From: Sipunculus nudus
Taxonomy: Eukaryota; Annelida; Sipuncula; Golfingiida; Sipunculidae
Length of the DNA: 64,000 bases
Direction: 5' to 3'
Assembly: GCA_026874595.1 (NCBI GenBank)
Contig: CM049313.1
Coordinates: 64,982,159 to 65,046,158, forward strand
Both the position numbers and the translations under genes were made by a program. Of the stretch, positions 54,000 through 64,000 are shown piece by piece. The notes under the pieces were generated by a model. It was not told the origin of the DNA, did no database searches, and worked only from the letters and a program-made list of their open reading frames with translations. How positions within the stretch are numbered: the first letter of the stretch is position 1; every line of letters begins with the position of its first letter.

Positions 54000-56900
54000 T
54001 GTTGACATACAGACAGACACAAATACATACAGATGGGAGTGCAATACTGACTTCGAATGTTTTAATACATTCTATTGAGCAGACATTTTTTTCTTCGTGA
54101 TATACTTTGAGTATAAAGGTGTTCGTGAGTAACGTAAATGCCATGTGAAAAAAAAATTCCGATATTAGCCAAGCAAGATTTGTTCTATGTAGGTCTAATA
54201 CATTTAGTAAGTCACGTCATTGTAAATTATCAAAGAAATATCGCCATTACCAGTCAACCAATGACCTTTCTGTATGAAAGAGCAAACGTCCCTCAGTGAG
54301 TCGTGATAAATTGGATCCGGATATATTTTTTTCTAATATCAGATTCATTACAGGAATCACTTGCACACAAATTGTCAGACTCAAAATTCGGGCAAATACA
54401 GACTCAAATGACAGGTGAATACATCATGAGGGCCGATCCAATAAAGTTATACGGGATCCGTCCGCCAATCGATAAGCTTATATTGATCGAAGTTTTGGCA
54501 AACCTTACATGGAACATACAAAGGATGAATGAAGTATGAAGATATAGCGAATTTTTTAACAGGAAAATATGATAAATATGTAATACTATGCTTTATTTTT
54601 TACAGAGGGTAGTTAAATGTGCATGCAGGATAATTCATCACTTGTAAATAGAGTAATCCCTCTTTGCGGTAGCCCTAATACTCAGCCGATGTTGTCTGCT
54701 ATTGGTGCCGGCATTACATTTAAAGACTTATCATCGGGAACTATATAGAAGCTGTCGATACAGGTCGGAATGGAATCGGCAAGTGAGACATGCAAAATCC
54801 CGGTTAGTTAAAATTTGGTTCGTATCCGGATCACATGGAATAACATAGGGATATCAAAGGAAGACTTCTGGCTACACCTGTAGACTTCGGTAGACCCATA
54901 TTAACAGCGGATGTAAACCGATGTTATCTCGAATTAAGAATGTATCTAAAGGTCCGCCCGTCTCTCCAGATATATCTAGATATTACATTGATGTATATAT
55001 CCTTTGTGCCCGAGGTTGGCGGAGTAAAACATCGAAGCCTCGCCAATAGCTTTGTTTTTATGTCATTGCGGTAACATCTGCGCGACATCACATAGAGACA
55101 TGACATCGGGGCGTATTGGCTTAACCTCGGCTCTGTGTGGTGATTATATTAACTCTTTCCTCTCAAGATAAACTATAAACATACTGGACTCAGAAGTAGA
55201 CGCTTAAAAAGGCATTGCCACGGACCAATAGGCCAGGTGTTAAAACATTGTCACATTCAACTACAGGAGACCAAGTTTGTGTATTCCCTGTGGAAACTTC
55301 ATAGGCGTGTTTTTGCGTAACCAAGATGACAGGATGTGGGTAAAAGACTCATCGTATCTACCCTGTTTGAACACGAAAATGGCGTGTTTCAAACACTCTG
55401 ACCCAATGAGTTAAAAATAGGTATTTTTATTTTTGTTAAAAAAAGTACGGTATGTTTTAGTTGCCTGAAATAAGGAATGCTAGTTTGCATAGAGGAAATC
55501 CAGGTCCTTCAATACCAATACCAATAATTCGAATAAATTAGTTCGAGAGCACAAACATACCTTCGCTAAGGTTTGTGCTACAAAGGAAATATGTAAGCCC
55601 AGCAAAATTTGCGTTACGGCACACCAACTTGATGGATGGATCACAGGTGAGGTTGGAATTAAGGCGTTCTCTTATACTAATGAACGGCTCTAGAGCTCGG
55701 TCGAGAAAAAATAAATGCGTAATGGTAGGGATATTAAAAAAATATTAGGCCAAAAAAATCAGTTTGATTCCCAGGCACATTTTTTTCAGAAATCACTGCG
55801 CGAGGGTGATTTTGATTTACCTTTTTTGTATGTTTCGATAAAAATGTCATATGATCAGGATAAAGCATGATAATAACCGAACTATTTTGCTAAACAGGTC
55901 AAACCACTTCATAACAAAGGAAATCTTATCAAATGGGTATCATTTTATCTTGTTGAAAGAAATGTCCGAGCGGCCGCAGCTCGAAATTGGTAAGTTTTTT
56001 TGAAAATCAAAATAAAAAAAAAAGATCCGGGGGGATAAAATTGACGCGCGCCGTGCCTGAGAACCCTACCTTATTGGCCTTATAGTGATCCAGATTACCA
56101 AGCCCTCTAAACAATTTCATCAAAATCCGTTTAAAACTTTAGAATACAGTGGTCAACAGAAAGAAAACTACTCCTGATTTCTAATTACTTCTGACGGTGG
56201 TATATAGCAATCTGTCCTCAACGTTCTCTGACAAGTAAAACAGAGAGCACCTCATCACAGAAATGTCAGTGTGAGTTAAATTATTAATATGAAAACCGGG
56301 CTTCATGTGTATGATTAAATCTGATTTATAAAAAAAATGCATAATGAAGACAAGTGATTCTAATTAACTCTTAAAATATAATTAGCTTTTCTAATCAAGA
56401 CTTGAGAGTTCATCCAGTGGGTTTTCACAGTAGATACACTAATCTTCTTATTGTTTCTGAAGCTTCTTTAAAAAACTTTATAATTTAGACATTATTAAAA
56501 TATGAATATGATATTTAGTCCAAAGTGGTTCAAAAATGGATCGTTATGACAAACGGGTTTCCTCGTTCTTTATGTGAACGTCTATATCATTAGGAAAAAT
56601 GGAATAATTTTATAATTTTACTAGTAATGTTTTCCGATGATATTTTAAATAAGCTTGCGGACTTGAAATGAACATACTATAGGTTTCCCGTCTCTTTTTA
56701 AACATTCATACATTATTATGAAATTGGGTAAGAGGATCATTATTACCATTTCACAAAACTGCATTTAGATTATTATTGAAAAATTACCTTTTATGTGTGT
56801 TACGTTTTAAATGATGATAGCATGCATTAGTATCAGAGCGGGTCGTATAAGAACATTCGATTTGTAAAAGTTCTGTTACAAAGTTTCGTCTGCCTAAGAG

Positions 56901-57337
56901 CAGGCAATGGTAATATAAGAATAATAAAGTGAACTTATTTTATCAACACAATTTCCTCACTTCCTCTGCTCAGTATTCAACGGGAAAGACTAAAGCATTG
57001 TTTATGACGCCGCGACGTACTTGATTGGAAATTTGCTCCATGATTGATACAAGAAACCATTTTCTTACCAGGCCCGAATTCCGGTTTAATCCGGTTTTCT
57101 ACTTGGCTAATGCAATTACACTGGAGCCGACAAAACTTGTTTATATAGCTACCAATATAATTAAGTTTTCTCTTGGTAATTAACGAACCAGGGGTTCAGT
57201 AAACTGCTTTGAAATCGGTGTTATACTCCCTTACGTGTGAAGTCTTGATACGATAAGACCTAAAGAGCCTCTAATGTTGTGCCTAGGATTAGAATTAGGT
57301 GACTTAAATGCTGCCCTCAATCAATAACGATTTTATG

Positions 57338-57340
<3 letters not shown>
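54000..57340. other. No gene recognised
   Basis: A 78-codon open stretch at 54303-54539 has a possible acceptor (TTACAG at 54352) but no known motif. The rest is AT-rich with many stops. Confidence 0.5.

Positions 57341-57341
<1 letters not shown>

Positions 57342-57425
<84 letters not shown>
57342..57425 (+). repeat. (CA)n/(TA)n compound microsatellite
   Basis: CACACACA passes into TATATATA; similar compound tracts border repeats elsewhere in the window. Confidence 0.95.
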
Positions 57426-57427
<2 letters not shown>

Positions 57428-57700
57428 CACCAAAAAGCTGGCTTGGATTTTCCCTCCAGATTTCTCCTTAGGTAAAAGACTGAATGCTTTTCCCAGGACA
57501 GTCGAGGGGAAATACGCTCAGCTGTCTTCGCTTGAGACCTGGGTTCATTCCCCGGCGTGGCTATGAGCGTGGGTTTTAGTGTTCTCTCCGAGGCCGTGGT
57601 TTCTAAAGGTTGGCAATTAATATCAGCAAACCCGTAGGGCCTAAGGAGGTTTCGGCTGCCAGAGACCCCAGTTAGCCGGTTCAAAATTATTTTTTTAACG
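57425..57700 (+). mobile_element. Possible SINE-like repeat next to (TA)n
   Basis: The stretch contains TTCGCTTGAGACCTGGGTTC followed by ATTCCCCGGCG, a B-box-like segment (GGTTCATTCCC). G/C content is higher than the surroundings. No A box was identified with confidence, so this is tentative. Confidence 0.3.
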
Positions 57701-57729
57701 CAAGTTATCAACACTATTGTCGATCGCAT

Positions 57730-60190
57730 TCGGGGCGCGAGTGTCTATGAACAGTGATGTCATAAGGATGGCGTTAATTTTTATTCATTCTAGGGCAGAG
57801 TGCAGAGCTTATATGAGCTTGATAAGTGTGTTGAAATTTATAAAAATACGTTTCCATTACATTCGCGGATCCAGGTAATAGGTCCAGGGGGCCCGGAACC
57901 CCCCCCCCCCCTCCTCCTTTTTCGGCCGCCACAACCTGGACCCCTCTTTTCCGGATTTGGGGACTCTTTTTAGGGTTTGTCATTAGTCCTCTTGGGTTGG
58001 ACTGTTTGATCCGTCCCTTCATTAGCATGATTCACAGCCTACCTTGCGCTAAGCCAAAGCGAGCAAAGCACAATTCAGGGACCTGTATCTCGAAGCCCTC
58101 GTTAAAACCCTCAAAGAGGGCTTAACCAGATGATAACGGTCGTATCTTGAAGCACCGGTTAGGCTCACATTAAGTCGTCGTTTAATTTCTCTAGCGACAT
58201 CATTAGGGTATTACGAGTACTTAGACGTCAGCGAGCCCCTCGTTAACTTTGTTTTCACACGTCCTCCCCAAAGACGGTCTTATGTTTAAAAAACATAGCA
58301 TCGACGATACAGAGTCACTGGAGACTGAACGAAAGCCATACTACTCGGGTCATTGCAGGGTCAATCATAGGAGAAAAAATGATAGAAAGCTGATCTTGGT
58401 GTCTTTAGATGCGCCAAAAGTCTGTAGAATGACATTTCCAAAATTCGATAAATCCGCTGACGGGATTTTTTTAGACAGGTTATAAATTTAAATATTTTTT
58501 TTAATAAAGAATAACAAGGAAAGTATTTGTTTACAAAAAGTACATTTAGTAAATTCTGTATACCTCACCAAAGTGAGTATTTTAGAATTAAAGGGATGCT
58601 CAAGGCTGTATTTAAAGAGAATAAAGAATATATTGGCCGACGTATTAAAGTAACTTTCCCTCTTCATCCCGCATTTTAATTGTAAAACGTTGCTAATCAT
58701 TCAAAAGTCATAGACTGACAGAGGCAGCATCTTATAAATTCTACCAATCTCTCTGGATCAGCGTTACTGAACATTGTCTGTATCTTCACCATGCTGGCTT
58801 TGCGATACTGTGGAATTACAGCTTTAGTCGTATATCGCCCACGGGCATTGATATAAACCTTGCATGACGTGTCGTAGCACGTATGCCGGGGATTTTGTAT
58901 CTGGGTGATAACATGCGTGTCCAGTAAATAATTTTTAGAAATTTCTAGCAGTTATGTCGAGTCCAAAGTTTTTTTTACCAGTTTCAGCACTTATAAGAAC
59001 AGGGGTTCTGCTAGTTTACCAAGATGCTCAAGCCGAACGTTCACGCTCAGGGTGTTATTGTACTTCATTCATTTTACCCTATCAATCTTTTTTTTCGCGA
59101 TATTAATTTGCAAAACACATTAAAGCGTACTCACTTGACCAAGGAGTAACACAGAAAAGAGTTTATATTAAAGATCATTCAGAATCAGTTTTCGCCAAAA
59201 CTATCAAGCTTGAATGAATATCAGGTGTGAATATCTTTTTAGAAAATATTAACAAATAATTGAGACACTCATTCATGAATAGTTGTCACAGGTATTTGAA
59301 ATGAATTCCCAGTGTCTCAAGCGAGATTATATTTTATATTAAAGATGTTTTTGTCCTATATATATGGCACTCAACTTTGCCCGGATATATATTGACAGTG
59401 TGAGGAGGGTCGTTAGTAAATGGTGATGGGAACTATTTTTATTCAGAACCGGACGGTGATTTCCGTGTACCAAGGCAGATAACAGATACAAAGGCGACCC
59501 GAGATGGGGAATATTGAATATAATGAAATCGTTCATGACGTTTCTTTTTGAACCAAGAGCAATTACAAAGAGATTGCGGATGTTTAAAAATCACTTGATC
59601 CTGCCGTAATGGACGAAATTTGACAGCACATAGTACTTACAAGAGAAAATGGACAGAGATAATAAATAATGAAAATTGATATCAGTTACATCTGTTATCT
59701 CTCGGAAATTTATTTTACTTAAAGATGAAAGTATTTTTATGGAATAATTAACCAAATCTTGGAGCACAGAATCTCTATGGATATTTAATTTGGAGCAGAG
59801 TTCCATGTACCACATTGAACTAACAGCATAGTATATGTATTGAAACGTATATCATATCTCAGATCGCAGTAATGAGTATGACCACAATGCGCAGACTCGG
59901 ACTCACACGAGTAAGACTCTGCTGTATAGGGATTGTTGGAGCCAAAATATGATCCCCACAATGCACCGAGGCTTCTAAATGCACCAGCGGCGTAGATATA
60001 AATGTTTCGAAGAGAACAATGCAGTCCGTTTAATTGTCTTGGGTAAGATTTATTTCAAGGCAAATCGCTAAAAAATGGGTGATTTTTGTGGTGAGGACTT
60101 AACGGAATAAGTAATTTTTTGTTACCATGCGCATGTAAATGTAAATAGAAGGTGGTTCCTTAAAATGCAATAATTTTGATTTCGAAGTGA
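57730..60190. other. No gene recognised
   Basis: An open stretch at 58249-58485 has no recognised family. A fragment like the 60198 element lies near 57864, followed by a C run. Confidence 0.5.
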
Positions 60191-60197
60191 CAGTTAC

Positions 60198-60410
60198 CAG
60201 GGGCGGATCCAGGATTTAGGAAAAGGGGGGGGGGGTCCAACCCAGGAGGACATATGAAAATCCTAAAAAAAAGGTCATCAGGTCTGGAAAAGGGGGGGAT
60301 CCAGGCCGCAAAATTACGTCTAAAACCCCTTAAAAAGGTTGCTTCGGGTGAAAAAAAGGGGGGGGGGGCGGACCCCCTGGACCCCCCTCTCCCCCCCGGA
60401 TCCGCTTCTG
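60198..60410. mobile_element. 213-bp inverted-end element (MITE-like)
   Basis: CAGGGGCGGATCCAGG at 60198 mirrors CCGGATCCGCTTCTG ending at 60410. The inside holds long G runs. Flanks GTTAC and GTTGC could be a 5-bp duplication with one change, like the element at 4623. A related fragment (GCGGATCCAGGTAATAGG) lies at 57864. Confidence 0.6.
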
Positions 60411-60419
60411 GTTGCGACA

Positions 60420-62459
60420 AATATTTCCTGGTCGTTTCACAGTGCCCCAAAATAGGAGAGATTCGTTTCGAGTAGACTTTATCGTCCCGATTGCCGTTGG
60501 GGGACTGTAAATCAGAAATCAAACTGGCTTTTTGACATATTATTTTTTGTTTGAAAATCTGAGTAGGGAAAAAAAAACATGTTCTCGTTCTGAAGATTCC
60601 ATTCAAAGATGAAATGTCTAAGGAGAATTAAAACGTGATTATCTTTTCTGTTTAACATCCGGTCTATTTTACACAGCAAATAATTTAATCTTACACCTAA
60701 ATCCCACTGACATTCACGACGATTGGTGAAATATTAGCGTTTAAAAATTAGGATTATCGTAAGACCTCTCAAACAAAGTCGCCGAAAAAACTGACGGATT
60801 TACCCGAGCATCACACGGTATCGGTAGCTTGTACACTAGTTGCCTCGCAAAAGCTCCGCCAGATCGTCAAAAACTTCAATGCTGGCATGAAATTTAGTCG
60901 CCACGTTTTGTTGTAATAAATAAGCGGCAAAATATCACTGAACCTCGCAGAAGCTTCGGAAATTGATCCCAAATACCCTTGAAAAGCATCCCAGAAATGT
61001 TTTATGTCTCAAGGCATCTGCGTTGTGTCTGCAATTAGACGTCTAAGTATCTGCAAATTTTCGGCGCACCATCGGTCATATGTTTCGTAGGGGAACCTTA
61101 GGTGATAAGTAGCCGAATATTAGCAGAAGGTCACCGAAACATCGGTGCCCCTTCGCCGATTGGTAGAATTTGCATTAGCAATAACAGGGATAGGGCTCGA
61201 TCTAAATCCAGCTGCGCAACATGTTCTTCTAATTGTTCCAGAATGATTGCAAGTAGATATGCAACCTGTAAATGCCAGTGAGAGAGAATAAGGCTGGGTC
61301 AGGAAATGTTCATATTTATACCTCATCCATAAGGCATCCCGATACATCTGTGATTGTTCGGCAATGCATCTGCAACAGTCTTGGGATGCTCAGCAAATGC
61401 TCAGCAGATGCTGACAAGCCATCGGAGAACATTCGGCAAACATCACCGATGAATGGGCAAAATTTCACCGAACTATCACCGAGTTTCGCCGAATATTTAC
61501 GGGCATGGTCAGAGAATAGTCGGAGAACCTCGGCGACCATACCCCTAGTATCACGAACTATTAGCAGGATATTAGCTTAAACTTGCAGAATCATCACAAG
61601 CCAAATCATAATGTGACTGCTTCGTATTTTTAAACATTTTTCACGCAAACTGTCTCAATCGATCTACAAACTTTTCATTTCCCGAACATCGCAAGGGGCC
61701 AAACCCCCAGTGGGAATGAGACATTAATTTTCCTTATATATTGATTATAAAACGTGCTTCCGTATCTATTGTGTCACTTTTTTTTAATGACTAAGTATTC
61801 TACGTCACCTAAATATGGAGGCTTAATGACTTAATTGACCTCGACTGGAACTCATAAAGCGTAATGAAGGCCACTAGACTTGGAAAGAGGCCTTGGTGTG
61901 AGCCATTACTTGTCCCAGATCTGTCCAGACTGTAAGGTAAACAGATTCATGAAGACACTTCACTGGGAGCTAAATGCCGACGGGTTAACTCAGAATAAGA
62001 CTAGAATGCTAATGTTTATTTCTTTATCAGGACAACCTTCCATGCCGTGTTTGTCGCGATATTTTACGAAATTTATTTCCACTGTGACCATATTTAATCG
62101 TATATTATAAATAGAAATTGATTAAGATGCCCTGTTTATTTATTATATTTTTTTGGTCCTTTTAATGGGTTGTGTTTGCAATATTGCCTGTTAACCCCTA
62201 GTCTTGTCTGCTCCATGACGATAATGTGACGTCACAAAGATAAAGATATACAGTTCTCATGAGAATGAATTTGAGTGCATGTAGAGCACACATATTAGCT
62301 GTTTTAAACCATTATAATATAATATGTTTTTATGTACATCCAGGGTTGTTTATATAAGAACGAGGACTGGGAATGGCCTACAAATTCTTGGATGTGCATG
62401 GATTCTGATACGTATTGCGATATTTTCATTGCATTACATTTTTAGAACATTGTGTTTAA

Positions 62460-62492
<33 letters not shown>

Positions 62493-64000
62493 AAATATTT
62501 TAATATAATTAATAATAATCATTCTGTATCTTGCTAAATATACTGAGACAATAACCGATTTTGCAGATCAGTTTATTTCAAACACGAAATATGGCAATAT
62601 GACATTGTAATATACTCATTAAATTACTGACTTGTTGTTGACAGTATGAATGAAATCTTTATAATCAAAGTTTTTTTAGGCCCTTCATGTGCAAATAATT
62701 ATTTGGTATTCTGGATTGTGGTTTATCAGAGACAGGTATAGGTGGTGTGTACAATTACAGGCCTGAATTACATCGCTTAAGGCTGCCATTCTTATACAAC
62801 AGTAATGTTAACTTGATTCTTGATCTTAACGCAGTTGACATCAAAAGAAGAGAAAATATTCATGTATGATTAATCATTATGACCGTGTTGAGCATTTATT
62901 TCTTTTGATGTATATGGAAATAATTCTCATATACTAACAGACCTATAATGGATGGACCTTTAATCTATGGTATATCAGGCCTACATTAATATTTTCTACA
63001 AAATGGCACAGACACGGTAGCGGTTTTCACTTTAAGCTTAGAATTAATTCAAACCTATTTAGATTTCTAAATTTGCAACATAATTGATACATTTACAGTA
63101 AAAAAATCAGTTATAGGCATATTTAAGAAAATGTTATATCATATCGCGATATACCGATATACTGGTAGTATCGCGCACCCATAAGAATTATTGGGCAAAG
63201 TTTTTAATGGACCGGCCGCGCTAGGCCCGTGGTAATGCTGTTCATTTCTGCCCAACCTCAAATACGTAAAAAATTCGTGATGGTAAAGACTTAAGTTAAT
63301 GTTGATTATATGCACCCTTCCAAGATCTGAAGCGATTTTGTATTATTCCTATTTTTTTTTTTCTACGTAAATTAAAATGCCATTTTTTTCTGAATTGTTA
63401 ATTATGAAAACAGTAATTTAAATCACCCCTTTACAATTATTTATTTCAGGGGTCTATAGATCAAAGTTAATTATTTCATGTGGCCTTTAAATGAATATAT
63501 TGGAAAAATACTATACCAATTAACAGCTCGGCATGGCGATCAGTATCCTTCAAATATTTTTTCATGGAAAGTTTTTCATGCGTTACAGAATAAAACAAAG
63601 CCCAAAATCTTAAATGGTTTGTTCTATTTGTGTATATTTTCAATTTATTTAAGATTACATTTATTCAGCTTTTCTCGACAGAGCCAATGGTAATCTGTCG
63701 TATGGCTTTCTTGTCAGAGACAGCGAATATCGTACTGATTCTTGTCGGAGCCATCGATAATCTTATCATTCACCCGTATCAATACGGGACCCTCCTTAGG
63801 TCATTCTTTTACATGCTTGCGGTGTTCTTTTTATTTCGACATGCGACCTGTGACATCCGGGTTTTAGTGTGCATACAACATGTCATTCCCCATGAACGGT
63901 TGAGAAACATTTTCAGGGTTTGATAAGGTATCTGGATGCGACACGAAAGTACGCTGAGGACAGGGTCCAGGTGATGATTTATCTGGGGAGAGAGTTTTGT
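60420..64000. other. No gene recognised; CGGCGA-rich patch at 60780-61560
   Basis: 60780-61560 is enriched in TCGCCGA, TTCGGCAA, CATCGG and CACCGA words on both strands, similar in style to the inside of the element at 49797 but with different words. (TA)n lies at 62460-62485. No open frame with recognisable content. Confidence 0.45.

Noticed and set aside
54303-54539. Open stretch with acceptor-like start
   Set aside because: No family recognised and no partner exons in the vicinity.
58249-58485. 78-codon open stretch
   Set aside because: No recognisable domain; starts without ATG; isolated.

Overview
The window is eukaryotic, AT-rich and repeat-dense. It contains one convincing host gene with twelve short exons and large introns, many kinds of retrotransposon remnants, (TA)n microsatellites and small inverted-repeat DNA elements. 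The protein family (von Willebrand A plus thrombospondin type 1 repeats), the intron style and the repeat types fit a lophotrochozoan invertebrate, most likely a bivalve or gastropod mollusc; this placement is inference.

The gene runs on the + strand from 24359 to 49670. By eye I can join twelve exons with GT-AG borders, and every internal junction falls in phase 1. The joined coding length is 2757 nt, giving a 918-residue protein with a stop at 49668-49670 and an AATAAA at 49777. In order the protein has a signal peptide, a VWA domain, seven TSP1 repeats (one per exon), a second VWA domain, a 9-residue mini-exon, and a lysine-rich tail of four 18-residue repeats. It is predicted to be secreted. 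The first VWA has lost the metal-binding (MIDAS) residues and the second keeps them. The TSP1 exons have multiplied by tandem duplication of exon plus intron.

The left part (1-24 kb) holds no convincing host gene. It has LINE 3' ends (1.5-2.4 kb and 6.4-6.7 kb), a candidate non-autonomous DNA transposon with matching 5-bp flanks (4.6-6.2 kb), a possible CRE/TATA promoter (7.84-7.92 kb), two solo LTRs of one family (10.1-10.9 and 18.4-19.3 kb), a duplicated segment whose second copy lacks the LTR (9.6-12 kb), tRNA-derived SINE copies, and a 3-kb decayed LINE on the minus strand (19.7-22.8 kb). The introns of the gene contain a ~170-bp satellite-like array (24.5-25.9 kb), two inverted copies of one CR1/L2-like LINE around the first TSP1 exon, another LINE with an endonuclease relic (43.2-43.8 kb), and repeats carrying hammerhead-ribozyme-like cores next to (TA)n tracts (40 and 46 kb).

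The right part (49.7-64 kb) has a terminal-inverted-repeat element just after the gene, a 5' LTR with a proline-tRNA-type primer binding site and a broken gag (51.9-53.5 kb), a 36-bp minisatellite fused to that gag, and mostly featureless AT-rich sequence after 54 kb.
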